Assembly (NCBI GenBank): GCA_009869945.1
Contig: WIXG01000256.1
Location: 1 to 64,000, forward strand
Direction: 5' to 3'
Origin: Mesaphorura yosii
Taxonomy: Eukaryota > Arthropoda > Collembola > Poduromorpha > Tullbergiidae
DNA: 64,000 nucleotides
This document shows, piece after piece, positions 37,605 through 51,162 of the stretch; positions within the stretch are counted from its first letter, which is position 1; each line of letters opens with the position of its first letter. Below the pieces are notes generated by a model that saw only the letters and a program-made list of their open reading frames with translations, did not search any database and was not told the origin of the DNA. Both the position numbers and the translations under genes were made by a program.

Positions 37605-40600
37605 ATGCCAGCCTTGGTTGCGTTTGGAAGAAAATGGAAGCTTGGGTCGGACGATTTCATTTTCACGGCACTGGTGGACACCATCCTGAAGGCATTCTGG
37701 TAAATGTAAAGTTTTGGTTCTCCTAAATGTTCCAACGTCTCCAGTCTCATTCTCAAGCATTTTGTAGGCTGATTGCAACGGTGATTGTATACTTGGTCAA
37801 TGAGCGGTGGTTCAACTCTTGCCAAAATGAGCTTTACTTCAACGTGTACTTCTGCAGTCTCTTTCTAACAATTTTCTTGGCGTTTGTGATGGACTTCGCC
37901 ATTGTAGTCAACAGCGCAAAGGGCGCCATCATGGAAGAAAGCGCCAGGAAATGGGTGACACCGCTGATATACCTCAGGTAAGACGAAGGGACTCCGAGTT
38001 CTGCCTTCGACGTCAGTACTTAGAAATTTAACTGTATGTGGATCCTGTTTTTGTTTTGATGCCGCATTCAGGCTTGGCTGGGAATTGATCGACATTGGGT
38101 TCAATATCGTGGGAACGTTGTGGACGTTTGGCGAGCAGTTTGAGTGCATGCTTGAAATGTCGCCGTACACGTACAGCTTCGTACGACGTGAGTGCTGAGT
38201 TGCTGATCGCGACACGCGATGATTCATTGATCTCATGAGAATTCATTGACGAATGAGCTCTGTACTGTGTGCAGGTTATGTCATCTGCAACTGGGTCTCT
38301 GTCGGAGTCTTAATTTTACTGCTCAAGATTTTCTATGATCCATTTGGCCGAGTCAATTCTAGCAAGTCGTGGGAGATTAAGCAGTGCACCAACAAGTACG
38401 ATGTTCCAATCACACGCTTATCGGACGCTTGGGAAAGGAAACTCAAGCTTTACTGCTGTTTCTGGGGAAGACAGAATAAGAAGGCAGAGTGTGACGGTGA
38501 CACAATTGCAGAAGGGTTCCACGAAGTTGGACGTGAGATTTAACTCCTTAATTTCATTATTCAACCACAGATCAAACAGATCGTTTTCTGCTTACAGGCC
38601 TCATTGCTCAGTGGTTCTATGATACTGAATTGCTGACGACTGATATCGTGGCAGGGTTAATTGCGTTATTTGCGAAAGAGCAGAGACAAAGAGAGCGGCT
38701 TCAGTTCGTAGAAATCTCACACAATTACAAATTGTGTTGTGGAGAATCTGAAACTGTAAAATCTCCGTCGGAAGACAACTATGCCAAATTGGAATCAGCC
38801 TCGGACGTTCATCTCCTTCGCCACTACTGCAATTACGCTCGTGGTGTTTGTGGTTGGAAGGGCCTCCTCATCGATAAATTCAAACACAATCCATTTCGCC
38901 TCCTATGGCAGAATGCAGTTTGTTGTGGATGTGTGCGCAAGTAAGCCAATGCCAATCTGAATTGTTTGACCGCTCAAAGTTAACGGCTCCAACAGTGAAT
39001 TCTAATTTCCCAACTTCAGGCCATACCAAGTTGAAATCGTGGACGACAACTGCTGTTTCTGCAGCACATCAGCACTGAGGCATTGGTTGCCGAATGTTCG
39101 AGATGAAGATTTAGTTTATGTGTCATTCAAATGTGATTTCTACGAAGTTCCTTTCCTCGTCGCACTCGACCATTGTACAAAAGCAATCGTAATATCGCTG
39201 CGGGGTTCTTACGCTGTGAAAGACCTCCTCTCAGACTATTCTGGCGTGCCAACTCCATTCACAATTGAAGACGGAGAAACAGTACAGACGTTTCTTGTAA
39301 GGCGAATTCTTCCAAATTTCTGGGCTGTCGCTAGAAGCTTGAATTGATTAATTTAATTGTCGAAAGGCTCATCATGGAATGCTACTTATTGCTCAAAACG
39401 TGAAAAAGAAATTGGACAGAATGAAGATCTTGAACAGACTCAAGCATTTGCATCCAACCTATAAACTTGTTCTAGTCGGTAAGTGAGTTTGTTCTGGACA
39501 CAATGAAAGACGTCTGATGATCTGACATATCCTCCCCCCTCTGGATTGCAGGTAGCAGCTTGGGCGGTGCAAGTGCGTCCATTTTGGGAATGCTTCTTCG
39601 GGCTGAACATAATGAACTCAGAGTATTTAACTTCAGCGCTGCAGGTAACACCTTTCTTCATTTAAATTCATCAGCTGGGGGTAGTATACGCAATCTGGTA
39701 ACAATTGTTCCCGGACAATTGTTTCCGGATAAATGTTCCATTTTGTCCATTTCATTCACTCTTTAACTTTTCCTCTACAGGAGGCGCCATGTCGCTGGAA
39801 GCAGCCAGATGGTGTGACCCGTTTACAATTTCAGTGACTTTTGGAGATGACATAATTGCTCGATCGAGCATAGCCGCATTTGTGGAACTCAAGCAGAGAG
39901 TGAGAGAAGCGATTACTGATTGTTCGTCAGCGAAGGTAACTTCGCATGAAGCGCAGCACGCTTATAAAGCTATAAATGTTATGTGTAATTAGGAAATCAT
40001 AGCGTTAATTCCTCTTCTTCATTTCAGTACAAAATTTTTGCCAGTGCTCTGAGTTCGTGCTGTTGCAGTAAGAACTTCAACTTGACATTTTACTCCGACA
40101 ATGCTGGTGGCATTCACAAGAACCAAAATAACAACGTAAGTAGTTAGCAAAACTGCGAAGTATTGAACGGTTTTGATAAATCAGCAACTTTGCAGTGCCA
40201 AAATATGGGTAATGGGAATCCAGCTGAATTTGCATGCAGCGGAGTACAAAAGCAACCGGAAACTGGCGCAATTAAACAGTTCCCTCATTTGATGTATACA
40301 CCTGGGAGAATATTGCACATAACAGAGACCCCAAGGTCAGCATCTTCCATCCGCAATTTATTTGTCATTGTTTAAGAATATTAATGAATGAAATCCTAAA
40401 ATTCTGTTCCCCATTTCAGATTCACAAGAGGTTCCACTTGGGGAAACAATGCAAAATGCGAAAACAGCAATCGGCGTTTCCAAATGCGGTGGGCTGACCG
40501 GAACGAGTTTCTGAAGATTATCGTCTCGCCAAGAATGTGCAGTGATCACACACACACTGCCGTTCAAAAAGCCTTTAATGAGTACCTCGAGCAGAACACG

Positions 40601-40609
40601 CGCCTCTAA
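37605..40609 (+). CDS. sn1-specific diacylglycerol lipase, DAGLB-like (copy 1)
   Basis: Diacylglycerol lipases cut the sn-1 acyl chain of diacylglycerol at membranes, giving 2-monoacylglycerols such as 2-AG. Twelve exons in phase: 37605-37699, 37768-37977, 38072-38187, 38275-38532, 38598-38940, 39020-39296, 39367-39478, 39552-39644, 39781-39935, 40028-40135, 40196-40335 and 40420-40609, giving 698 residues. Four hydrophobic N-terminal segments are followed by FYDPFG, WERKLKLYCC and the lipase_3 fold. Triad: Ser473 in GSSLGG (canonical elbow GHSLGA), Asp525 in FGDD and His630 in PGRILHIT. There is no long C-terminal tail, hence beta type. The elbow differs from the other copies. The exon 7 acceptor (cgaaag) is weak but phase and alignment support it. 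Confidence 0.92.
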
Positions 40610-40803
40610 TTTGAAATTTGCAGAAATTGCTCAAGATGGCCATGGCATGGAAAATTTGAGACTGAATTATGTGATGACTTACGACGGCACGCTTCACTTT
40701 TACTAAAGCAAATACAAAGCCATACAAATGCAATATGCAATACAATAATGCAATTCTCATTCAGATATTCACGTATTTCGAGCTCTCTGCAAATATCTCT
40801 GGT

Positions 40804-40809
40804 AATAAA
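40804..40809 (+). promoter_or_regulatory. polyadenylation signal of lipase copy 1
   Basis: AATAAA 195 bases after the copy 1 stop codon. Confidence 0.5.
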
Positions 40810-43800
40810 CGGTTATCAGCGCCTTGAATTCTACTGCATTTTGCGTCTCATCACACCTCTTTGAACATGCACCGTCATACTCATTAACAGCAATTAGCAG
40901 TTGAAACGAATTGCTTCTGAGAACACAGGATTGCATTGGACCAAAGGAGAGGCAGATTCATATTCGTTATCCCAAAACGAAGGCAGCGCTCAACTTAGCA
41001 TTCTAATTGTACTTTGCGAATGGGTTGGGCTAATTAGCTCCAGACTGGGTCTCATAATTGGACAGGTTGAGAAGTACCCTGGACGTCTGCAAAATCAAAA
41101 TCATGTGCATTTAGCGTGTAGGAAGCTGAAAGTGCAACTGAATGCATTTTCCACGAGATCAGTTAGTGAAACCCATCCAATAAAAAAATATTTCAGAGTT
41201 CAAGTATCTCGTCCTTGAATTTTCCTTTGTGCAAGAACAATTTGTACAAGGAAAATCAAAATTTGCAACTAAATTTCAGAAAAGGAAATTCGTACAAGAT
41301 TGAAAATGTTGTGATGGCTGACGTCGACAGAAGGAAACAAATTAATTTTATGAGTCAATGAAAGGTCATGGAATTGTGTCTGCATGGAAAATCCATAATC
41401 GAAAAACGTTGAAATGCCTACAACGATCTAGAATCGACGTGAGAAGCCAAGTTAATCTTTTTGCAAGCCGACTGTCGATTGTCCATCCATGAACCTTTGC
41501 ACACAAGCCACGAGCGGTGGATCACTTTATTTTTGGAATTCCGTTATTTCTCAAGAAAACAATACCGCAAGTAATGGAATTCTGATAAATTTCCGTTCGT
41601 GATTCCGTCTTGACCTTTGGAGTTAGTCTGTAGTTTGCGGATTCCATACACGAGCAAAAGCAACTTGTAGTTAGCATACGCTTCCTGTAAAAATGTGTCT
41701 CAAGTCTCATTTATCGTGTTTTAGTTAGTCTTTTAGTCATCCGCAATTTCAGTACTCTTGTTTTTGCCTACGTCTTTAGCGACAGGGCACGAATACGGAA
41801 TGTCCAAAAAACCTGTTTCGCATTCTTGGATTTGTGTTTTTTGTACCTGACTCCCAAACACAGTGCAACGTCGTTGTGGACATTCGCCACGATAAAGTAG
41901 AGTGTATGATTAAAATTGCATTAACAACAATACACGAGTACAGTACGCGAGTATGCAAGTGGTCACTTGTATAGGTTCTTGGAACATGGACATGGGCGGA
42001 CTCTCACAGTGGACAGACGGTCAGAATTTGCGTGTTCCACAAAAAACTAGAAATTCAACAGCATGTGCACACGGCCTGGACTGCATCCAACGCAAATTTC
42101 CACGCAGATATCCCTTGGCCATCGCATGAAGAATTTATGCATATTCACCACGTTTAATGGAATTGTTTATTACCTGCCTGCCTGCTCGCCTTTTTTTTTA
42201 TTCTCCTTGTGGTTCATCCTTCTCCAATTCCCTTATCTTATGCATAACTTTGTATGTACATGTGCACGAATAATTTGCGTCTCGCGTCTTCATAATTTTA
42301 AACTCCATTTTCCTTATGAGTATTTGCGATTGCGGTAGCTTGCTCTGTACAATCTGTGGACTTACCATTGCCCACTAACAAAGACGCAAGAACGCAACGG
42401 ATGGGCTTTCGCGTTTACTACTTAAACTCCACAGACACAGAAACAAGTTTAGCGTATAATTGTCTTATTCAGGCGAACTTCAGCTTTAACAACATAAGAC
42501 AACGTCTGCTTCACACAGGAATCGCGATTCAAGTTCATAGCAAGATTCTTCCGCTTCATTGACGCAAGTCTCAAATGAAGGTGGCCCATTCCAAGAATAG
42601 CAATGGCCCAGGTTCCAGCCATGGCAGAAATTCAAGTGACATTTGGGCAAGGCTAATGCATGCCGAATCTCCATTGTTCAGGGAACCTTGAGACAGTGAG
42701 CAATGCAGTGAAGTGTGAGAAGTGTAACAATAACCAAAGTCAGTGTCAGTCAACAACAATGAAACCGGCTGAATCCTTCCAGCAGTATCCAGGATTGGCA
42801 TTGAAGATTCGTAAGCACACGACAAGGTAAGACTGCGGCTGTGGGCATTGTGAAATTGTGAACAAAAATAGAATCGATACCGTCTCACCTATACAAAATT
42901 CAAGTCTCTCAATGTCGCGACTTGAACCCTTTCGCCTGATTTGTATTGTTGCAATCTTTTGCAGGGACATCGGGCATCGCACCATCAAATCTATTTCAGT
43001 CGAGCTTCTAACCGCAGCGCAGAGAAAACAACACACGGGCATAGTGACATAATTCGTGGCAATTCTTATCACTTTTGGAATTTGGAATTTGCAAACAACG
43101 TTTCGCAAAGGGCAAGGAACCGGATTTATCAATTCATACATTCATACACAGTGAATTTTAAAACTTTGACTACCTCGAACGAGTGCGAGTGATAGCGCAA
43201 TTGCAATTGCGTGACAACTTCAACGAACGACTTTCCTTCGCGTCCGAAATTATTCATAAAGTTTCAGTTTCTTATTTGTTCACTTTTGCTATTTTGAAAG
43301 TGCAAATATTTGCCCGTATTGGAGTTGGAGGCTCTTATCCATACACGTTGCCTCAGAGTGGCTGTACATCGAATGAACTACGAACAATCAAGAACACACG
43401 TTGAAGCCGGGATGTGCTAAATACTGAGGCTTGCTGCTAATCACAGTTCAATGTGTTTTTATCGGCCGTGTAACATGTTTAGTGACAGTGATTGCGCAAG
43501 GTGCATAAATATAGAAAAGACCTTCGTGATCCGCAATCATAAATTGCGAACATAGTGGCATAAGTGGCATTGTTTTCATATCGTCAGTGTCGGCGTCAGA
43601 CGCAAGTAGCATCAGAGTTTCGGATCTCCATTCATTGTGTTACGTATTCTCATACGTCAATGTGACTCCAGAGTCCAGTCCAGTGGCATGTGACTGTCCG
43701 TAATCATAACCGAAAGTAAACGATTGTGGTCAATGAAACTGCATCTCAACCGCAACCGGGCCTTTATTACGACTGGATTGAATCGTGTCCGTCCGAAAGC

Positions 43801-43826
43801 TAGAGTTGTAGAACTTGAGAAGTAGA
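40810..43826. other. 3 kb spacer between lipase copies 1 and 2
   Basis: No coding exon is supported; several short overlapping frames have no motif. This spacer is far longer than those between copies 2/3 (about 1 kb) and 3/4 (0.6 kb). I saw no lipase remnant in it. Confidence 0.5.
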
Positions 43827-46723
43827 ATGCCAGCTTTGGTCCTCTTCGGAAGGAGATGGCAGGTTGGCAGCGATGACTTTGTCATTTCGTCGTTTATTGA
43901 TCTCATCATCAGACTTGCATGGTAAGAAACTTCTCTTGTCTGTGCACTAGTTTCGCTTTCAATACTTTCATTTCCGCTTGTTCAATGTTATTAATTCTCA
44001 CTTTTCCCATGTACAATTTCATTCTTTGCAGGCTGATAGCCGCTGTAGCCGTCTTCTGGAAAAACGAAAACGATCTGCACTGTGATGGGGAGGACTCCAC
44101 CAAAATCTTTTATTATGGAGTCTTCATCCTCTCTCACTTGATTATTATCCTGGACATTCTATTACTACAAAACAGTCGCAAGGGATCCATCATTTTGGAT
44201 GCGAACCAAAGAAAATACGTGCCACTCATTTTGTATTTAAGGTATTCAATGATTTAAGTTCGCTATCACTGCTCTTTGAGTACAATCACGAATTGATACA
44301 ACGGGTTTGTCGTTTAGGGTGGTAGTCGAAGTCGGAGAGATAGCATGGAATATTTTGGGAACAGTTGCATTTTACGAAAACAAATTCTACTGCAAAACTG
44401 CCTCGGAACCTGCTCAACTCATAGAGATTCTCCTGATATTCAACTGGACACTGCTCACAATTCAGCTTTTATACTTTCTGTATCTCTTCGATCCACTCGG
44501 ACGATCTCGCCGACAATTTGACGAGCTTACTGACTCCAACCATAATTTCAAGTTGTTTATGCCAATTGCGAAGACCAAGTACACGAAGAAGTGGCAACGG
44601 AAGTGTCGGTGTCTTCTTTGTTCTTGGTGCTGCGTGCATGACAATAATGTACTCGATTCTTATAAGGAAATCGCAAGTAAGTTTTACTATCTTCTTTTAT
44701 CTTGACATATACGAGAAAATAGCTGAAGCCCTATATCCTGGCCCGTTTCAGAATTGTTCGGCACAATGTTTGCGGAGGACTTGGTTACGTCTGATTACCT
44801 CGCGGCGCTGGTGCTTCTGTCAATGAAACATAAAGAAAATGCGTCTAGACTGCAACAAATTGAAATACAGCATTACGGGCAACAGCAACAGCTCCCGTCG
44901 GTGACGCCAGTCATCACAAAGGAATTCTCGCCGTCTACGCCAGACATTCTAAACCAATACGTAACTGTGAGTACGCAGACTGTGGAACATTCCGAAGCAG
45001 GCAACCCTGAGAGTCAAGATGGAATTCTCAAAATTAGCAATGATAACTGGAAATCAGTTCAGCGCATTGAAAATTACGTGCGGTTCGCATGCGCTGCGTA
45101 CGGATTTGTGCATTCGATGCTGGCTAAGAAGAACTGTGCCTGTAAATTGTTTAATAATTGCTCATGCTGCAGTTGCTTGCCGTAAGTAAATTGGCTCTTC
45201 CGTCCTCTTTCCAAGGGATTCAGTAAAGATGTGTTTGTTTTATTGATGTGAATTGCAGAGGAAAATCTAAGCCCGTCGATGTCGAGGATGACCTTTGTTG
45301 CCTGTTTTGCTTGTCCGGAGTGAAAACAACACTGGAAAACATTCCATTCGAAGACATTATGTACGCGTCCTTCAAAGATACTGCATTTGATAAACCTTTC
45401 TTCGTAGCGTTAGACCACAAGACTGAATCCATCGTTATCGCTTGTCGTGGAACGTTGTCAAGCAAAGACTTGCTCACCGATTTAACGGCATGGCCGGCTC
45501 ATATTCCAGGTTACCCGGAGAGCTTCAAGGTCAGGCCGAGTGTGAGATTCATTTTATGAATTTGTGATTGCTCATTAATACAAGATGCACGTTTTATTGC
45601 AAATGCTAGGCTCACCACGGAATGCTCATGTCTTCCATGAGATTGCGAGATAAGCTGATTAAATTGGAGATTATTGATAAATTGCTTGCGAAGTACCCGA
45701 ACTATGGAATCGTGCTGACTGGTACGAAATAATCAAAACTAAGTTGTCGATTCTCTGTTGTGGCTAAAACTAAAAACACGTTTGGAAATAGGACAAAGTC
45801 TTGGAGCAGGCATGGCTACAATTACTGCTTTATTACTTCGTCTTCAATACCCGAATCTTCAATGCTACGTCTACTCTGCTCCTGGTGGACTTCTGACTCA
45901 CCCTGCAGCTGAGCATTGCAAGGAGTTTTTAGTGACTGTGATATACGGCGATGATTTTGTGGCACGTTTGGGCATACTGCAGGTTGAAAGACTGAAAGTG
46001 CAGCTCGTGGAGGCTTTGAGGGAATGCAAAGCTTCAAAGGTAAGTCGCCAATTAATACGGAACGTCGGCAATTGTGTGTATGTAGAAAATACTTATTGCA
46101 TGGTCACATTTTATTCGTAGTATCGCCTACTTCTTGGTGGCTACTGCTGCTGTGTACCAACGCCGAAGCTGGAGTACATTTCAAGTTCAACAGAATCCCT
46201 CAATGAAGAGTCCAAGTTTACATCACTTCAATCGTTGAAAGAAGACGCAAGTTCGAGTTCGAATTCTCAAGGCACATCTGAAATGAATGCGTCTAATAAC
46301 AATCTCCATTGTGTTGTAAGCTCTCACTCTGAAGCATTGTCGTCATTGAATGGTTTTTACGTTAAAATGCCGCGTGTAATTTTAGGGTTGTAAAAACGTT
46401 ATGAAGCCTCAGCCGATCTCGATAACAAAGTTTCCAACAATTGAAGGAATGTATCCTCCAGGAAATATATTTTACATCACAAAGACTCCAAAGTAAGGCT
46501 AAAATTACTTGAATCACCATAATTTAATCTAACCCTAACGAATTTAACCTTTCTGTACAGGGCCAGCAGAAATCCACATGACCCAAAGTGGAGATGGAGA
46601 TGGGCCGAACGATTTGAGTTTGATGACATAATTATCTCAAAGAAAATGCTATCTGATCATATTCCAGTAACAATGCCAAGAGCATTACACAGCCTTGCGT
46701 ATCCTGTTGATGCCGAATTGTAA
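43827..46723 (+). CDS. DAGLB-like protein with Tyr in place of catalytic His (copy 2)
   Basis: Ten exons in phase: 43827-43921, 44032-44241, 44318-44676, 44752-45181, 45259-45529, 45610-45721, 45792-46039, 46121-46315, 46386-46492 and 46561-46723, giving 729 residues with an open frame throughout. It has the same layout as copy 1: MPALVLFGRRWQVGSDDF start, four hydrophobic helices, LFDPLGRSR, Cys-rich linker and lipase_3 domain. Ser495 (GQSLGAG) and Asp547 (YGDDFVARL) are present. The residue that should be the triad histidine, in the PPGxIxH motif, is Tyr670 (PPGNIFYIT, codon 46473-46475). The segment between Asp and Tyr is longer than in the other copies and Ser-rich. The unbroken frame and normal splice sites argue against a dead gene, so a pseudoenzyme or altered activity is the likeliest reading. 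Confidence 0.92.
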
Positions 46724-46800
46724 CTACACAATAATTATGGTGTCATTCTTGCTCAAAAGCCATTCCGGTTGTGCAACTTCGACTAACTGTGATTTTAAAC

Positions 46801-46806
46801 AATAAA
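46801..46806 (+). promoter_or_regulatory. polyadenylation signal of lipase copy 2
   Basis: AATAAA 78 bases after the copy 2 stop codon. Confidence 0.65.
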
Positions 46807-47691
46807 TTTTAACCAACTTCACGTTTACTAAATAACAAGTGCCGCAGTTCATTGATGCCATGCCCTGAACGGGTATTTCTTGGCTACTTGGTGAGCGTCC
46901 CACTGACTATTTGCATTCTACATCCTCTTGTTTAATACAGTCCACATTAGCATGCATGAATCGGATTTCCGATTCCGGGCTCAGCGGATAGCATTATGGC
47001 CTCTGAAGTTAATCTCGTCAAGTTTAAGGCAAATTACAAATAACTTTGATGTGCCGTCAGTCGCACAATTGCAATGACGTTCCATTATGGGAAATTCTTG
47101 AATGCAATTCACAAAACGCTTGAGAGCAAACTTTGGGCTTTGAAATAAATCACTGACTGACTGTCATAAAAATCTCTGCGAGCACATTTAAGCTAAAGCA
47201 TAGAGTACGCACGCGAATTAACTCGTAACAGCACATTGAGCATTCCCAAAGCATTATGCAATTTTACAGGCCAACAATAATTAAACCTGGCATTGAACTA
47301 ACCACTGTAATTATGCCAGCACGTTGAGCGTGTGAAAATATTTCGCATTGTTCAGTTATTAAACTTTAGTGCTGGGCTGATTCTAAACAAAAGCGTCTAT
47401 GCCATTCACTTGCACTCGAACAAGGGTACACATGAATACTATTCCTCAGTTTGATGATGGCACGTCATTGGTGTAGTTTAATGTGTGACGAGACCAGCGA
47501 CGACTTGAAAGGCAGACGAATTGAGTACGATTGATTGACGATTGCAAACCTTCCAAGAACTAGAGCGTCAATTCAGAAGTTCAGATTCTGCCGAGCAGAG
47601 TAAGATGTGCTTAGATTTCCAATCAGTGATTTTAAAGTTCACAAGTTCAGCTAGTTTTAACAAGAATGGATACTGATTAGCCTTAGCCAAG
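46807..47691. other. spacer between lipase copies 2 and 3
   Basis: About 0.9 kb without coding signal; presumably the copy 3 promoter and 5' UTR. Confidence 0.5.
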
Positions 47692-50554
47692 ATGCCTCCT
47701 CTGATTATGCTCGGTCGAAGATGGCTACTGGGGAGCGACGACTTTGTTTATCCAACTCTGATCGATCTCGCTATCCGAGTTGTTCGGTGAGTCACATCTC
47801 AACTCGACATGTAAATTCACGACGAGTCTTAATATTTGAACAATCACTTACCATTGTCATGTTGCAGATTAGTGCTCGCGTACATATGGCTGTGCGAGAA
47901 CTGGTTTATCTTCCCGTGCCTTGGAACAATCTACACGACAGTGTACTACGTGGGATTCTGCATCATAGTGCAGATAATTGTTATTATCAATGCACTTATA
48001 ATTTACAACAGTGGTCGAGGAGGGATCATGGACTCTGATGCAAGAAAGTATGTGCCTCACCTCCTGCTTGCAAGGTACAGGACAAATGATATTATCCGAA
48101 TTCACATCAGTCATTTAAGGATTGGGCTCCCTTGCTGTAGATTCATACTTCAAGTTGTAGAACTACTTTGGACGAGCCTGGGAACAAGTTGGCTTTCGCG
48201 AGGATTCTTCAAATGCGAGGGCAGTAATGAGAATATTGGAAATGTTGATGGTAAGCCGCGGTCAAGACACTTTGGTAGCATGTCCAACTATGTGATTGAT
48301 TACTAGGAACAATCACGGCAAACTGGGTTTTCATCGGATTATTCGTGATTTTCTTTGTCATAAATGTCACTGGGAGTAAAAAGCTCGATGGAAAGCACAC
48401 ATCTTCAGGTACTGAATCATTGTCTGATCCTCATATTTTGCCGTACAAGGAGACACAGTCCAGCGTATCATGGGAGCGAATCTGGAGAAGGCTATTCTGC
48501 GTATTCAGAAAAAAGAATGCTCTCGTGCAGGATGGGTTCAAGAAAATTGGACGTAAGTGTATTGCCATTTTGCCATCACACTTTTCGCAATGATTTTCCT
48601 GATCATTTCCTCCAACTGCAGAAATTGCATCGTATTTATTCGACGACTGTGGATTGACACCGTCCGACGTAGTCGTTGGACTAGTCTTAACCTCGATAAG
48701 ACAAAAGAAGGAACGCCAAGAATCACAGAAGCTCAACTCTAATACCAACCCTTCATCACAAGCCCACAGTTACCTGGATTTAACCGCATTAAGCAAGACA
48801 ATCACTTCTCAGCCGACTTCGAAAATTCCAACTGAACTTTTGCAAGAAGAGCGCTGGAATTCGTTTACAAGAATAAATCACTTCAATCAATTTGCGGTTG
48901 CAATTCACACGGTCATTGCCATTTACCTCCAAAAAACGAGGCCATGCAATATCTTCAAGAAACAGTTGAAGTACTCGGCAAGTTACTTGTAAGGATAAGA
49001 ATTCATCTTCTCATTAGCAAATAGCAAGACCAAAGTTCACATTCATGATTCGCTTTGCAATTATAGCTGCTGTCGCGAGAAGCCATTTGTCCTGAAAGGA
49101 GACTGCTGCTGCTTTTGTTTCACAAGCAGTCTCTCGAGTTTTCTGGAACAGAACTTGAATGATAAACAGACGACGCTTGTCCACGTTTCATTTGTGAACA
49201 GCTACTTCAAGTTGCCGTACATGGTCGTGATTGACCACCAGACAAAGTCGATCGTAATAGCAGTAAGGGGATCAATGACAAGGAAGGACGTGTTTACAGA
49301 TTTTGTGGCGGACGCTGCACCCATTAACATGGTTCCAGGAATTTCTGCACACTTTAAGTGTCATAGCGGATTTCTGCAATCAGCAGTGGATCTGAAACGC
49401 AAATTGGACCAGTGTAAAGTAATTACTGAATTGATGAACACGTTTCCAGCTTACAATTTAGTGACAACAGGTACCAGTCCATTCAGGAAAACCTCGCGTG
49501 CTAATCGCATTCAGCACTCAGCTCGTAAGGAACTTATTCGTGTTGGTAGGTAACAGCTTGGGAGCAGCAGCTGCAATTTTGTTGGCAATGATGTACAAAC
49601 CGAAATATCCCAACGTGAAGTGCTTCGGATTTTCAACTCCATGTAAGTAGTCACAGCCACATCATTCCATCCGAATTTGTTAAGTTTGCACCAGTGCAGT
49701 GACCGATTGCTTGCTTGCAGCATTTTTGTCTCAAGACGCTTGCGAGTACTGCAATGATTTCGTGCAGTCCGTAATTTATGGGAATGATATGGTGGCACGG
49801 TTGAGTGTGCGCTCGGTGAAAAATCTTCTATATGAAGTCAAGTCAACGTTGCACACGTGCAAAACACCGAAAGTAAGTCTAAATTTTGGTATCCATTTGT
49901 GAAATCTTCTAATTCATGAACAATGTACGGTTGCAGTACCAAATTCAACTACAAATGATGCTCAAGGCGGCCTGTCTAAGAAAACGAATTACTGCGCAAT
50001 TCGAGAACAAGTCGAGAACGCTCTCAGCTTCGGACAAGTCTCGTAGCTCGTCCGAAGTCAGTGTAGCAATTAGCGATTCGCCAATACTTCCGATTGAGTA
50101 CAGTTACGGGTCGTCATTTAAATACGTAAGTTTGCGTGTCAGTGCAAATTTGACTCCGCGTGTCATTGTTACTCTAATTCAGTCTGAATTGAATGCACAG
50201 ACTTTGCCTCAGCCGACAGAGCAGTGTCGTTCCCAACTTTGTGCGTTGTATCCTGCAGGCAAAATATTGCACATCACCCAGTCAAAATTATTTCGCGAAG
50301 GGTAAGCCAACTCAACAATGCGTTACCGAATTATGCGTTATCAGTTATATTAATCTATGCTCTGCAGTTGTGGAGAACTAAGCGCCCCGGCCGGTTCGAG
50401 ATGGAATATTCGATGGGCCGACCGTACTGAATTTAGCGAGATCATCGTCCAGTCGAGAATGTTTTGGGATCATCAAGCTGCGAGGCTGCATCGAGCACTA
50501 AATTACTTTGAGAGCTTACAAACTATAAGACGACCTATTCCAACAATTTCGTAG
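47692..50554 (+). CDS. sn1-specific diacylglycerol lipase, DAGLB-like (copy 3)
   Basis: Eleven exons in phase: 47692-47786, 47868-48074, 48141-48250, 48307-48552, 48622-48988, 49067-49470, 49550-49642, 49721-49872, 49937-50125, 50183-50301 and 50368-50554, giving 722 residues. The full triad is present: Ser479 in GNSLGAAAA, Asp530 in YGNDMVARL and His651 in PAGKILHIT. It starts MPPLIMLGRRW and has four hydrophobic segments. The FDPLG motif that follows helix 4 in copies 2 and 4 and in mammalian DAGLs is replaced by INVTGSKK. The intron that splits the catalytic domain before the A-H-x-G motif in the other copies is absent here (one 404-nt exon). The family is certain; activity is likely but unproven. 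Confidence 0.92.
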
Positions 50555-50556
50555 CA

Positions 50557-50562
50557 AATAAA
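50557..50562 (+). promoter_or_regulatory. polyadenylation signal of lipase copy 3
   Basis: AATAAA begins two bases after the stop codon, so the 3' UTR would be very short if this signal is used. Confidence 0.5.
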
Positions 50563-51162
50563 AAGTTAGAGTTAGTGTGCCAACCGATCTTAGCTCTTGA
50601 GCTGTGGGAGAATGTTGCCCTGTTGAACAAAGAGCAAACGAAGCTAACGGGACTGCACCTGTTTACGGAAGCTTTGCCTTGAAAGTGGCATTTACGAAAC
50701 TCGTGTCAAAAGTCTCACCGTATTTACGCACTAATTTGCATGTAAAGTATTAGATTGACCAATTGCCAATTCCACTATTACGCAAAGTCAATCATAAACA
50801 TCGGCTAAGCTCTATTTGGCGTAAAAGGGAGATTAGGTTAGAGATTGTGAACTTGAATTTATTGTAACTTGTCTTGCCATAATATTAGTGCACCGTGCAG
50901 TAAGGATCGCAAGCTGTAGCTGATTCATCGCATCTGAGAATCCCATCAGGTGATATTTTCATTCATTCGTACCCGGATCCGGACACATTTACAAAAACAA
51001 TCAGCCATTGGTAATGATGACATGATTAACAATCGTCCGCTCTGGCCCATGCTTTAAGGTTTGCTGGAACTCATTTACAAGTCACGAAACGACATGCAAT
51101 ATGCTAATGTAAGTTATTTTATTCACCGTTGTTTGATCGAACAGGAAGCGACAGCATCCAGA
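50563..51162. other. spacer between lipase copies 3 and 4
   Basis: 0.6 kb without coding signal; must hold the 3' end of copy 3 and the promoter of copy 4. Confidence 0.5.
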
